Source of the DNA: an uncultured bacterium
GTDB taxonomy: Bacteria > Verrucomicrobiota > Lentisphaeria > Victivallales > UBA1829
Direction: 5' to 3'
Length of the DNA stretch: 64,000 bases
Assembly (NCBI GenBank): GCA_902778895.1
Contig: CACYZF010000002.1
Coordinates: forward strand, 1-64,000
Shown: piece by piece, positions 22,761 through 31,939 of the stretch
How the letters are laid out: each line of letters starts with the position of its first letter
Numbering within the stretch: position 1 is the first letter of the stretch
Translations under genes and position numbers: made by a program
The notes under the pieces: model-generated
Databases searched by the model: none
The model's input: only the letters and a program-made list of their open reading frames with translations
Told to the model about the DNA's origin: nothing

Positions 22761-25700
22761 TTAATCTCTCGGGCGGTCGAGGTGCAGAATCTTTTTGCCT
22801 GTCTCGCGGACGTGCTGGAAGAACGCATACAGGGCCGGGGTGAACATGATGCCGATCAGCGTGGCCATGATCATGCCGGAGAACGTGGTGATGCCGATGG
22901 CGCGGCGGCTGCCGGAACCGGCGCCCGTCGCCACGACCAGCGGGAACACTCCGAAAACGAAGCTCCATGCGGTCATCAGCACGGCGCGGTAACGGAGGCT
23001 CGCGCCGCTCAGGGCGGATTCCACGATGCTCTTGCCGTGTTCGCGCTCCTGCTTGGCGAATTCGACCATGAGGATGGCGTTCTTGGCGGAAAGGCCGATC
23101 AGCATGACCATGCCGAGCTGTGCGTAAATGCTGAGATCGAGTTTCGCGATCTTCAGGCCGATCAGCGCGCCGCAGACGGCGAACGTCACGGTCAGCATCA
23201 CGGGCACGGGGATGGTCCAGCTTTCGTACTGGGCGACGAGGAAGAGGTAGGCGAACATCAGGGCGAGCGCCATGAGGTAGACGATCTGGCCTTCGTTCTG
23301 GCGTTCCTGATAGCTCAGCGCGGTCCATTCGAGGTGGTACTGGTCGGGCAGCTTCACGTTCTCCATCGCATCCATGATGAGGCGCGAGCTCGAACCGGGC
23401 AAACCGTTCACGGTCAGTTCGGCGCTGGTCATCTTGTTGAAACGGGAGATCTGGCGCGGACCGACGGTGTACTTCAGCTCGCCGAACGAAGTCAGCGGGA
23501 CCATTTCGCCGACGTCGTTGACCACTTGGATCTCGCGGATGTCGTCGAGCGTGGCGCGGTAGTCGGCGGACGCCTGCATCTTCACCTTGAAGTTGCGGCT
23601 GACCATGGTGAAATCGTTGATGTAGAGCGAAGCGAGCTTGCTCTGAAGGGTGTTGTAGATGCTGAGCGGGGAGACGCCGAGGGTATGCGCCTTATCGAAA
23701 TCGATGTCCAGATACAGCTGCGGCGTGTCGGCGTTGTAGGGCGTCATGGCGACCGCGATCATGTCCCGATGGCCCATCAGCTCGCGGGTGTACCCCTTCA
23801 TCACGTCAGACAGTTCGATCGGGTCAACGTCGCCGATGCCGCACACCTGCGCGCTCACGCCGTTGACCATGCCCAGGCCCATGATGGCGGGCGGGGAGAA
23901 CACCGTGATGCGGGCGTCCGGGATGGACGCGAGACGGCCCTGGATCTCGGCCTGGAGCGCGCCAAGCTGGAGATCCGGCGTTTTGCGCTTGTCCCAGTGG
24001 TCCAGCGCCACGATCGCGATGCCGACGCTTTCGCCGGAACCGGACATCATGCTGAAGCCGGACACATCCAGGACCGAACGGATGCCCTTCATCCCGGAGA
24101 GCTTCTCGCGGATGTCGCGCAGGACGGCGTCCGTACGTTCGACGGACGCGCCGCTCGGCAGTTCCACGTTGCAGAAGAGCACGCCTTTGTCCTCCTCCGG
24201 CAGGAACGAGCTCAGGGAATGCGTGAACATGTAATAAACGGCGAACACCACGCCGGCGAAGAGGATCACGGCCAAAGGCGACCAGCGCACGAGGAAGCCG
24301 GTGAAGAACAGGTAAATCTTGCGGCTGAAATCCAACACGGCGTTGAACGGGCGGAACAGCAGCGGCACATGGTGGTCGGGACGGCGCAGCAACAGGGCGC
24401 AGAGCGCGGGGCTGAGCGTCATGGCAATGGTCGTGGAGAGGCACAGCGAGATACACATGGTGACGGCGAACTGGACGTAGATCACGCCGACCATGCCGCC
24501 GTAGAACGCCAGCGGCACATAGCAGGAGACGGTCACGAGCGTCGTGGAGATGATGGCGCCGGTGATCTGGCGCATGGTCTTCTCCGCGGCGGCTCTCGGG
24601 CCGATGCCTTCGCGTTCCATCAGGCCCTGGCAGTTTTCGACCACCACGATGGCGTCGTCGCAGAGCGATCCGACGACCAGGATCAGGCCGAACATCGTCA
24701 GGACGTTGATGCTGTAGCCGAGGGCGTACAGGAACGTCATCGTGCCGATCAGGGCGACGGGAATCGCGACGGACGGGATCAGGGTGGCGCGCCAGTCCTG
24801 AAGGAAGACCCAAGTGATGAGCACGACCAGCCCCAGGGCCAGCAGGATGGTCGTCACGATCTCCTTCATCGAAACTTCGATGAACTCGGTCGGGTCATAG
24901 GCGCTAACCACGTTCACGCCCTTCGGGAAAAGCTTCTTCCAATGTTCCAGCTCGGCTTTCACGCGGCCGACCGTGCCCATGGCGTTCGCTTCAGGCGTGC
25001 GGTTCACGAGCAGAGCCACGCAGGGATGGCCGTTGAACACGCTTCGTCCGGCATAGGAGCTGGAGCCGACTTCGACCTTCGCCACGTCGCTGAGGCGCAC
25101 GATACTGCCGTCCGAATCATGGCGCAGGACGATGTTGCCGAATTCCTCGGCGGTCACGAGGCGGCCCTTCACGTTCAGCTTGTACGACATGTAGCTGTTG
25201 CTCTTCTCCGTGCCGATACTGCCCGCGGCGGCCTGGATGTTCTGCGACTGCACCGCGTTGGCAATGTCCGTGGTGGAAATGCCGAGTCCTGCCATGCGGA
25301 GCGGATCCAGCCAGATGCGCATGGAGTACTCCTCCAGCGACATCACTTCGGCGGACGACACGCCGTCCAGACGCGTGATGGCGTCCTTCACGTTCACGTT
25401 GACGTAGTTGTTCAGCTCCATCATGTTCAGCGTCGATTCGTCCGTGGTGAAGGCGTACACGGCGAGGATGTCGTTGCCGCGCTTCTCGACGGTGATGCCG
25501 AGCTTCGTCACGTCGGTCGGCAGCTGCGGTTCGGCGCGCTTGATGGCGTTCTGCAGGTTGACCATGGCGATATCGGTATCGGTGCCGCTCTTGAACGTCA
25601 CGGTGCAGGAGTAGGAGCCGGCGTTGCTGCACGCGGACGAGAAATACAGCAGGTCGTCCACACCGTTGATCTGGTCTTCGATCGGCATGGCCACGGTCTG

Positions 25701-25877
25701 CGCGATCACCTCGCCGCTGGCGCCGGGATACATTGCGCTCACATACAGGGACGGCGGCGCGATCTCGGGGTACTCGGCCACAGGCAGTTTGAAGAGGCTG
25801 ATCACGCCCGCCAGGACGAGGATCAGACTGATGACGATCGCGAAACGCGGCCGGTCAATGAAAATCTTGGAAAACAT
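22761..25877 (-). CDS. RND efflux transporter permease (HAE1 family, AcrB-like)
   Basis: 1038 residues, the normal size for AcrB/MexB-type pumps. The N-terminus FIDRPRFAIVISLILVLAGV is typical. The proton-relay residues are present: GSLCDDAIVVVEN in helix 4 (the Asp-Asp pair) and LSAKNAILMVEFA in helix 10 (the Lys). Large periplasmic loops lie between helices 1-2 and 7-8 (EDKGVLFCNVELPSGASVER opens the second). Proton-driven export of drugs, bile salts or lipids is expected. It is encoded between the membrane fusion protein and MarR. No outer-membrane TolC gene is present in the operon, so the pump must use one encoded elsewhere. Confidence 0.95.
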   Translation of the reverse strand: MFSKIFIDRPRFAIVISLILVLAGVISLFKLPVAEYPEIAPPSLYVSAMYPGASGEVIAQTVAMPIEDQINGVDDLLYFSSACSNAGSYSCTVTFKSGTDTDIAMVNLQNAIKRAEPQLPTDVTKLGITVEKRGNDILAVYAFTTDESTLNMMELNNYVNVNVKDAITRLDGVSSAEVMSLEEYSMRIWLDPLRMAGLGISTTDIANAVQSQNIQAAAGSIGTEKSNSYMSYKLNVKGRLVTAEEFGNIVLRHDSDGSIVRLSDVAKVEVGSSSYAGRSVFNGHPCVALLVNRTPEANAMGTVGRVKAELEHWKKLFPKGVNVVSAYDPTEFIEVSMKEIVTTILLALGLVVLITWVFLQDWRATLIPSVAIPVALIGTMTFLYALGYSINVLTMFGLILVVGSLCDDAIVVVENCQGLMEREGIGPRAAAEKTMRQITGAIISTTLVTVSCYVPLAFYGGMVGVIYVQFAVTMCISLCLSTTIAMTLSPALCALLLRRPDHHVPLLFRPFNAVLDFSRKIYLFFTGFLVRWSPLAVILFAGVVFAVYYMFTHSLSSFLPEEDKGVLFCNVELPSGASVERTDAVLRDIREKLSGMKGIRSVLDVSGFSMMSGSGESVGIAIVALDHWDKRKTPDLQLGALQAEIQGRLASIPDARITVFSPPAIMGLGMVNGVSAQVCGIGDVDPIELSDVMKGYTRELMGHRDMIAVAMTPYNADTPQLYLDIDFDKAHTLGVSPLSIYNTLQSKLASLYINDFTMVSRNFKVKMQASADYRATLDDIREIQVVNDVGEMVPLTSFGELKYTVGPRQISRFNKMTSAELTVNGLPGSSSRLIMDAMENVKLPDQYHLEWTALSYQERQNEGQIVYLMALALMFAYLFLVAQYESWTIPVPVMLTVTFAVCGALIGLKIAKLDLSIYAQLGMVMLIGLSAKNAILMVEFAKQEREHGKSIVESALSGASLRYRAVLMTAWSFVFGVFPLVVATGAGSGSRRAIGITTFSGMIMATLIGIMFTPALYAFFQHVRETGKKILHLDRPRD

Positions 25878-25895
25878 CTTATGCCGCCCCCGTAA

Positions 25896-27002
25896 TCACT
25901 TTTTCTCTTCGGGCGCGGCGGGGATGATTTCATCGCCGGGCATGATTTTGTGCGTACCCTGGGACACGACCTTTTCGCCGCTCTTCAGGCCGGATTTGAT
26001 CAGCTGGTGCGTCTTCGTCATGTCGCCGAGCTCGACCACGCGGCGTTCGACCTTGTTGCCCTCGCCAACCACATACACAAAAGAGGTCTGCGCGTCATGC
26101 AGCACGGCGGACGGCGGAACCGCGGGCATCCTTTCCGCGCCTTTCTTCGAGAGCGTCACGGTGACCGTGCTGCCGGGGATCAGCTTCATGTCGGCGTTCG
26201 GGAAGGACGCGTACACCTGGATGGCGTCGGTCTTCACGTTCGCCTCGTTGTTCAGGAACTCGATCTTGCCGCCGGCGTGGTATTCCAGACCGTTGGCCAG
26301 CTTCAGAGAGACTTCGCCGTTTTCCTTCAGCGCGGTCAGGCTGCCGTAACCGGACAGGAAATCGCCCATGCTCATGGCGAACCGGACACGAATGGGCTGC
26401 ATCTGAATGATCGTGAGCATCGTGCCGGAAGAAGGCGTGATATAGTTGCCGGCGGTGAATTCCGTCACGCCGACCAGACCGTCGATGGCGGCGGTGATCG
26501 TGGTGTGGTCCAGATCGTACTGCGCCTTGACCAGTCCCGCTTCGGCGGCGGCGAGCTCGGCACGCATGGCATCCAGTGCGGACTTCGTATTCTCCATCGT
26601 GTCCTTGCTGGTGGCGTTCACTTCATAGAGCATCTGGTTGCGGTCGTAGGTGCTCTGCGCATATTCAAGCCTCGCCTTGCATTCCGCGATCGTGGCCTCG
26701 GCCTGCTTCACGGCGGCCTCGTACTGCGTCTTCTCGATCGTGTACAGCATCTGCCCCTTCTTCACATAGTCGCCGTCGTTGAAACCGAGCTTCAGAATCT
26801 CGCCGGACACGCATGACACCACGTTCACTTCCGCCTGCGTGACCACCTGCCCCGTGTAACGCCGGCTCTGGACGTTGGCGATTTCCTCGACCTCGGCGAC
26901 GCCAACGACCTGTTTGATGGCGCCGGGCATCTGGGCGAACATGGGGATGGAGAGAGCGGCGAACGCTGCCGCGGTCAAGCTCAAAACGGACTTTTTATTC
27001 AT
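25896..27002 (-). CDS. RND efflux membrane fusion protein (periplasmic adaptor)
   Basis: 368 residues with signal peptide MNKKSVLSLTAAAFAALSIPMFA. The adaptor layout is clear: RRYTGQVVTQAEVNVVSCVSGEI leads the barrel-sandwich domain, NDGDYVKKGQMLYTIE is the lipoyl half, an alpha-hairpin (EATIAECKARLEYAQSTYDR to ELAAAEAGLVKAQYD) follows, then DLDHTTITAAIDGLVG and the beta-barrel and membrane-proximal domains. No lipobox Cys is seen; it is anchored by the pump or by the uncleaved signal. It is the first gene of the operon with the permease and MarR. Confidence 0.93.
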   Translation of the reverse strand: MNKKSVLSLTAAAFAALSIPMFAQMPGAIKQVVGVAEVEEIANVQSRRYTGQVVTQAEVNVVSCVSGEILKLGFNDGDYVKKGQMLYTIEKTQYEAAVKQAEATIAECKARLEYAQSTYDRNQMLYEVNATSKDTMENTKSALDAMRAELAAAEAGLVKAQYDLDHTTITAAIDGLVGVTEFTAGNYITPSSGTMLTIIQMQPIRVRFAMSMGDFLSGYGSLTALKENGEVSLKLANGLEYHAGGKIEFLNNEANVKTDAIQVYASFPNADMKLIPGSTVTVTLSKKGAERMPAVPPSAVLHDAQTSFVYVVGEGNKVERRVVELGDMTKTHQLIKSGLKSGEKVVSQGTHKIMPGDEIIPAAPEEKK

Positions 27003-27051
27003 GATGAAAGGAACCTCCGGTTCTGTTTTTTCTTGATGATCATATCCTATT

Positions 27052-27080
27052 AATATATCACACTCTAATCATTTTTTCAA
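27052..27080 (-). promoter_or_regulatory. Promoter of the RND/MarR operon
   Basis: On the minus strand TTGAAA (27080-27075) and TATATT (27057-27052) are separated by exactly 17 bases, 50 bases upstream of the MFP start; AAGGAACC precedes the ATG. The AT-rich block 27040-27115 contains several TATATTA/TAATATA words that could form MarR half-sites. Confidence 0.7.
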
Positions 27081-27169
27081 GTCGAATTTATTATATATTA
27101 CAAAATCGAAGACAAAAAACGGGAGGGACTTGCTTTATACTTTTATGCAGGGAAAAAAGCCCGCCGCGA

Positions 27170-28156
27170 TTACGGCGCAAGCAGTTCCGTCAGCGGAGCA
27201 AGCTCAAGCCCGGCGATATACTGCCCGATGTCGGCACCGGACAGCGCCGCCCGGATCGCATCGGCGCGGTGCGGACAGCCGATCAGCATGGCGGCAAGTT
27301 CATCGGACGGAGCCGTCCCGAAGAAATCCCCCCGGAACGCCGCCCGCCGGATCACACCGGCATGCACGTCCAGATGCACGGTCACGGTCCCGCTCGTGAA
27401 CCGCCGCGTGCGCTCGAACGTGAAGTCCGGGGATTCGCCGAAATTCCATTCCCAGGAACGGTATCGCTCATCGGCGGCACGTTCCGCCTCGCGCTTCCAG
27501 TTGTCAAGGATCAGGAGCGGTTCTTTCAGGCCGAACTGACGGAGCAGTTCGCGTTCCATCGCCTGCCGGAAGGTATCGCGGGTCATGCCGGGCAGGAATT
27601 CGTTCAGGTTGGCAACGCGCGCCCGGACGGACGCCACGCCCTTCGCCTCGATCTTGGCCTGAGGAGGAGTCAGAACGGCCGACATCGCCTCGAAATCGAC
27701 GTCGAACAGGAGCGTACCGTGGAACAGGATGCGTCCATTATGAACGCATTTCGCACTGCCGGAGACCTTGCGTCCGTTCACGAGGATGTCGTTGCGCCCG
27801 GAGAACTCCGCATTCACGCCCAGCGCCCGCAGCGCGGACAGCACGGGTTCGGCAAACGGCGCGAAGTCGATATACCTTTTGTTCGCGTCCGTCTCGAACG
27901 CAAAGATGCTGTAATTGAGATTGCCGAGGTCATGGTAGACCGCGCCGCCGCCCGTCATGCGCCGCACGACGGCGATGCCGTGTTCGCGGGCATACGTGGA
28001 ATCGAACTCGCGGCAGGCGTTCTGGTTGCGCCCGATGATCACGGCGGGGCGATTCCGCCACAGCATCGCGAACGGCGCGTCCGCCTGCGCGGTCATGACC
28101 TCCTCCAACGCCAGATTGTACGCGGGATCGGTTCGTTCGTTCCAATAGTAATCCAT
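27170..28156 (-). CDS. lplA: Lipoate-protein ligase A
   Basis: 328 residues. The catalytic domain shows VVRRMTGGGAVYHDLGNLNY (RRxxGGGxVxHD), the adenylate-binding KVSGSAKCVHNGRILFHGTL with the ligase lysine, and an N-terminal NLALEE segment. The C-terminal about 80 residues form the accessory domain. It activates lipoate (or octanoate) with ATP and transfers it to E2/GcvH lysines. No lipoylated acceptor gene is in this window. It is first in a minus-strand group with HNH, UbiA, TatD and a zinc-ribbon gene further upstream; spacing to the HNH gene is 24 bases. Confidence 0.92.
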   Translation of the reverse strand: MDYYWNERTDPAYNLALEEVMTAQADAPFAMLWRNRPAVIIGRNQNACREFDSTYAREHGIAVVRRMTGGGAVYHDLGNLNYSIFAFETDANKRYIDFAPFAEPVLSALRALGVNAEFSGRNDILVNGRKVSGSAKCVHNGRILFHGTLLFDVDFEAMSAVLTPPQAKIEAKGVASVRARVANLNEFLPGMTRDTFRQAMERELLRQFGLKEPLLILDNWKREAERAADERYRSWEWNFGESPDFTFERTRRFTSGTVTVHLDVHAGVIRRAAFRGDFFGTAPSDELAAMLIGCPHRADAIRAALSGADIGQYIAGLELAPLTELLAP

Positions 28157-28180
28157 AATAACCGTTGAAAAAAGAAAAAA

Positions 28181-28579
28181 TCAGACGTCCTGCGCGGGAT
28201 CGTCCGGGATGTCGATGTCCACGTCGACTTCCGGCGAGGGAATATCCGGCGCTTCGGACTCCGGGGCCGCCCCCTCGCGTTCGCGGTCCTCGCGGTCGAG
28301 TTCAGCGAGGATCTCGTCGACTGGCATGGTGTATTTCTTGTTGTTGTTGCACGCCTTGCAGCAGGGCACGATGTTGCCTTTCGTGCTGTGTCCGCCGCGG
28401 GAAAGCGGCACGATGTGGTCCATCGTCAGTTCGGACGGAGGAAACTTCCCGCCGCAGTAATGGCACACGCCTTTCTGGATCTGCGCCCGCCACCAATTGG
28501 TGCGGCGGAGTTCGCGCGCCTTCGCACGTTCCTTCGCGATCTGCGCGGGATCGACCCGCATGTCGAACCAGTCTTCCAT
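28181..28579 (-). CDS. HNH endonuclease-domain protein
   Basis: 132 residues. KGVCHYCGGKFPPSELTMDH, followed by IVPLSRGGHSTKGNIVPCCK and ACNNNKK, forms a complete HNH/McrA-like zinc-finger nuclease motif (Cys pair, DH, N, Cys pair). The tail after residue 95 is strongly acidic and Pro-rich (DVDIDIPDDP). It lies in a housekeeping operon rather than beside a methylase, so a restriction role is not suggested; many such small HNH proteins have unknown roles. Confidence 0.85.
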   Translation of the reverse strand: MEDWFDMRVDPAQIAKERAKARELRRTNWWRAQIQKGVCHYCGGKFPPSELTMDHIVPLSRGGHSTKGNIVPCCKACNNNKKYTMPVDEILAELDREDREREGAAPESEAPDIPSPEVDVDIDIPDDPAQDV

Positions 28580-28594
28580 CGTCCGGAATCCGCC

Positions 28595-29536
28595 TCAGGA
28601 GCCGGAATACTTTTCCACCAGCGCGGATCCGATCAGGCACAGCAGGAGGATCACCGGCAGGACGACCAGTCCGCAGGACGCGGCGGCGGCCGCCTGCACG
28701 AGGAAGGCGGCGCGGAACGACACATGCACGGACATCTGGACGCGGGCGGGCGATGCTCCGGTCCGGGAGACCTGGTACACCCACAGCGCGATCAGAAGAT
28801 ACACGGCACACATCAGGATCGCCAGCAGGCCGAAGGCAATCGGCAGGAGCGTGGACGAATCCCGCAGGAGCTTGATGACGAAGATCAGCGGCACGATGGC
28901 ACAGCAGCACGCGCCGGCCAGCATGGTGCGTCCGCCGGGACGCACGATCTTCGAGAGCGTCTCGGCGCGCGTGATCTCGTTGATGCCGCAATAATAGAAG
29001 AACAGCCCTACGCCGTACAGCACCAGGAGCAGGATGCGTGAAAGAGAGATGCCCGGCACGATCAGAATGCCCAGTCCGAACGTCAGGTCACGCATGACCG
29101 CCATCATCATGGACATGCGTTTCGGGCGGTATTTGACATAGAAATTGTAGGTGTAGATACTGATGAGCGCCACGAGCGTGACGAACGAGAAACGCCAGCC
29201 GAGGCACAACGCCGGAATGACCGCCGCCAGGAAGCAGAGCTGCGACGCATAGGACGCCGCGCGCGGGCTGATCACGCCGCGCGGCAGAGGCCGGTCGGGA
29301 TGCTGCGTCGTGTCGATCTGAATGTCCGCCAGATCATTCGTGATGATGCCGAACAGCGACATGGCAAGCGAGATAAGGCAGACTGCGGCAATCGGGAAAT
29401 ATCCCCTGCCCTGCTGCATCATGCCGCCCGCGATCAGGAATCCGACCAGCGGGTCGCCGGGGACGGTGAAAAGATGGGGAAGACGGACGAGCTGGAACCA
29501 GCCGCGGAGCGTTTCGTGTTTATTTGTGTTCTTCAT
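28595..29536 (-). CDS. UbiA-family prenyltransferase
   Basis: 313 residues with about eight membrane helices. The first aspartate motif NDLADIQIDTTQHPDRPLPR (NDxxDxxxD with HPDRPLPRG) is a textbook UbiA signature for Mg-prenyl-diphosphate binding. The second, normally DxxxD, is replaced by a segment around YCGINEITRAETLSK, so the second metal site is atypical. Substrates could be a menaquinone precursor, a sugar-phosphate lipid or another aromatic; no men or ubi genes lie nearby. Its start overlaps the end of tatD by 17 bases. Confidence 0.85.
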   Translation of the reverse strand: MKNTNKHETLRGWFQLVRLPHLFTVPGDPLVGFLIAGGMMQQGRGYFPIAAVCLISLAMSLFGIITNDLADIQIDTTQHPDRPLPRGVISPRAASYASQLCFLAAVIPALCLGWRFSFVTLVALISIYTYNFYVKYRPKRMSMMMAVMRDLTFGLGILIVPGISLSRILLLVLYGVGLFFYYCGINEITRAETLSKIVRPGGRTMLAGACCCAIVPLIFVIKLLRDSSTLLPIAFGLLAILMCAVYLLIALWVYQVSRTGASPARVQMSVHVSFRAAFLVQAAAAASCGLVVLPVILLLCLIGSALVEKYSGS

Positions 29537-30350
29537 TTTCGGGGGGTATCCTGAAAAAACGTTTTGCGTTGGAGGTCGTCAGGTTCACGGTCTTTTCCAT
29601 GCTCCAGCCGCGCAGAGCAGCCAGCGAATGGGCCGTCCACGGGAGGAACTCAGGGTGGTTCTCCTTGCCGCGGAACGGAACGGGGGCAAGATACGGGGAA
29701 TCGGTTTCGAGGAGCAGCCGGTCTTCGGGGTAGCGGAGCGCAAGCGCACGGATGTTGTCCGCTTTCCTGAACGTCACCATGCCGCCGCATCCGAAGTAAG
29801 CGCCGAGCGCATCGAACCGTTCGAAATCGGCGATGCTTCCGGCGAAGGAGTGGAGGACGAATTTCCCCCCTGCCCCAGCGAAGACCGAAAGGAGCGAGTA
29901 AGCGTCGTCGTAGGCCAGCGTACTGCCGTCGATGTCGCGCGTGTGCACGATCGCGGGCCGGTCCAAACAAAGCGCCAAAGACAGAAACGAGCGGAAGACC
30001 TCAAGCTGTTTTTCGCGCGTGTCGCGTTCGTAGTAGTAGTCCAGTCCGATCTCGCCGACCGCGACGAACCGGGGAGCCGCGGCGAACGATTCGAACATCT
30101 CCGTTTCGCACGGATGCTTCATGATGTCCAGCGGGTGCAGCCCGGCAGCAAAGAAAACACGGTCGAAATGCGAGGTGAACTCCGCGGAGCGGCGACTGGA
30201 CTCGAAATCCGAGCCGCACAGCAGAATCCACGGCACCCCGGCCTCCTCCGCGCGCCGGTAGTACTCCGTTTCGTCGGGGCATCCGTCATCGCCAAGGTGG
30301 GCATGGGTGTCAAAGAGTTCGAAATCCTGCGGCATCCACTCCGGCTTCAT
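29520..30350 (-). CDS. tatD: TatD-family metal-dependent hydrolase
   Basis: 276 residues. FDTHAHLGDD (metal-binding HxH), AVGEIGLDYYYE (bridging Glu), VHTRD (His), VLHSFAGS (His) and LLETDSPYLAPVPFRGKEN (Asp, the C-terminal signature) are all present. TatD proteins are 3-prime-5-prime DNases acting in DNA repair or turnover in the cytosol. The gene overlaps the upstream zinc-ribbon gene by 4 bases and the downstream ubiA-like gene by 17. Confidence 0.92.
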   Translation of the reverse strand: MKPEWMPQDFELFDTHAHLGDDGCPDETEYYRRAEEAGVPWILLCGSDFESSRRSAEFTSHFDRVFFAAGLHPLDIMKHPCETEMFESFAAAPRFVAVGEIGLDYYYERDTREKQLEVFRSFLSLALCLDRPAIVHTRDIDGSTLAYDDAYSLLSVFAGAGGKFVLHSFAGSIADFERFDALGAYFGCGGMVTFRKADNIRALALRYPEDRLLLETDSPYLAPVPFRGKENHPEFLPWTAHSLAALRGWSMEKTVNLTTSNAKRFFRIPPENEEHK

Positions 30351-30640
30351 TTGTTTTTATTGCGGTTCTTCGCCTCGCTGCGTTCGAGTTTTTCCTCTTC
30401 CTCAAGGAATTCGTCGAATTCGTCGAACTCCTCGTCGTAGTCTCTGGAACGCTCGCCGAACGCGGAGTAATCGTCGTCGTCATCGTCGTAATCGTCGTAC
30501 CCGTCGTTCTCCTCGTCGTCGGTGTCGCTGAGGATGTTCGACTGCGTCAGGACGGCGCCGCATTCCGGGCAGCACCCGTCCTCGGCTTCCATCTGCTTTT
30601 CGTTGATCTCCGTATCGCAGTAGGGGCAGATCATGACCAT
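30347..30640 (-). CDS. Small zinc-ribbon protein with acidic tail
   Basis: 97 residues. An N-terminal zinc ribbon, CPYCDTEINEKQ then CCPECG, is followed by a very acidic stretch of Asp/Glu/Tyr repeats (DDYDDDDDDY, DEEFDEFDEFLEEEEKLE) and a basic tip NRNKNK. Its stop overlaps the tatD start by 4 bases, so the two are translationally coupled. AGGAGAC precedes the ATG. It may bind nucleic acid or a basic protein partner; no specific family was recognised. Confidence 0.7.
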   Translation of the reverse strand: MVMICPYCDTEINEKQMEAEDGCCPECGAVLTQSNILSDTDDEENDGYDDYDDDDDDYSAFGERSRDYDEEFDEFDEFLEEEEKLERSEAKNRNKNK

Positions 30641-30750
30641 GGTTACAGTCTCCTTAAGTGGGGTTCTTTGAAAGCGGTTCGGAAAAACGCCCGTAATTTA
30701 TACGCGGGAATCCGTTTTGTCAAACCGGTTTTGTCGTTTTTTTCGTTTTT

Positions 30751-31938
30751 TCAGCGTTTCGCCACGAAATCGGCCCAGTACGGGGAGATCGCGCGGATCT
30801 TTTCGATGATGCCGGGCAGGACCTCCACGACCGTGTCGACGTCCTCCTGCGTGTTGTAGCGGGAGAAACTGAAGCGGATCGCGCCGTGCGCCGCCGTGTA
30901 GGGCACGCCCATGGCGCGCATCACGTGCGACGGCTCCAGGCTGCCGGTCGTGCATGCACTGCCGCTGGAGGCGCAGATGCCGTGGATGTCCATGTGCATC
31001 AGGATGGATTCGCCCTCGATGTACTCGAACGAAAGGTTGGTGGTGTTCGGCAGACGGTGTTCCACATCACCGTTCACGCGGACGCTCGGGATGGCCGCGA
31101 TCAGGCGGTTGTGCAGGTCGTCGCGGAGCTTGCGGACGTAGTTGTTTTCCGTTTCGAAGTTCGCCATGGCCAGCTCGGCTGCCACACCCATGCCGACGAT
31201 GTACGGCACGTTCTCCGTTCCGGCGCGGCGTCCGCGTTCCTGATGGCCGCCGACGACGAACGGACGAAACCGCACGCCACGGCGCACGTACAGGGCGCCG
31301 ATGCCCTTCGGGGCATGGAACTTATGGCCGGACACACTGAGCATGTCGATATTCATGTCGCGGAGCTTGAACGGGATCTTTCCGGCGGCCTGGACGGCGT
31401 CGGTGTGGAAGAGCGCCCCGGCGCGGTGCGCCAGTTCGGCGAGAGCTTCCACCGGGTACAGGTTGCCGGTCTCGTTGTTCGCCCACATCACGGAGACGAC
31501 CGCGGTCTCCTCGTCGATCATTTCGCGGGCACGGTCCATGTCGAGGCGGCCGAGGCTGTCGACCGGGATCTTCACCACGGTGTAGCCGCGGCGCTCGAGA
31601 TCCTTGCCGAGGTTGAGGATGGCGGGGTGTTCGACCGTGGAGATCACGATCTTGCGGCGGCGTTTCGGGCAGACGTCCAGCGCGCTCAGGATGGCGGCGT
31701 TGTCGCCCTCGGTCCCGCAGGACGTGAAGATGATCTCGCTCGGATCGGCACCGAGGAATCCGGCAACCTTCGCGCGGCCCTCCTCGACCACTTTCGCCAG
31801 GCGGCCGCCGAACTTGTGGATGCTGGACGCATTGCCGTAGTATTCGGAGAAATACGGCAGCATGGCGGCGACGGCCTCCGGCGCGGTGCGCGTGGTGGCG
31901 TTGTTGTCCAGATAGATGACGCGTTCTTCGCCTTTCAT
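30751..31938 (-). CDS. nifS: Cysteine desulfurase, NifS type
   Basis: 395 residues from the ATG at 31938, which has GAGGAGG upstream; a longer frame to 31980 only overlaps nifU. YLDNNATTRTAPEAV at the start, EHPAILN, the pyridoxal-phosphate lysine in SVSGHKFHAPKGIGALY, and the active-site cysteine in SSGSACTTGSLEPSHV identify a group I desulfurase. It moves sulfur from cysteine to the NifU scaffold. The gene begins 1 base after the nifU stop, a tight operon. Confidence 0.95.
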   Translation of the reverse strand: MKGEERVIYLDNNATTRTAPEAVAAMLPYFSEYYGNASSIHKFGGRLAKVVEEGRAKVAGFLGADPSEIIFTSCGTEGDNAAILSALDVCPKRRRKIVISTVEHPAILNLGKDLERRGYTVVKIPVDSLGRLDMDRAREMIDEETAVVSVMWANNETGNLYPVEALAELAHRAGALFHTDAVQAAGKIPFKLRDMNIDMLSVSGHKFHAPKGIGALYVRRGVRFRPFVVGGHQERGRRAGTENVPYIVGMGVAAELAMANFETENNYVRKLRDDLHNRLIAAIPSVRVNGDVEHRLPNTTNLSFEYIEGESILMHMDIHGICASSGSACTTGSLEPSHVMRAMGVPYTAAHGAIRFSFSRYNTQEDVDTVVEVLPGIIEKIRAISPYWADFVAKR

Positions 31939-31939
31939 G

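Noticed and set aside
22782..25895. Long plus-strand open frame opposite the RND permease
   Set aside because: His/Asp/Arg-rich antisense product of a GC-rich gene; the minus strand encodes a complete RND pump.
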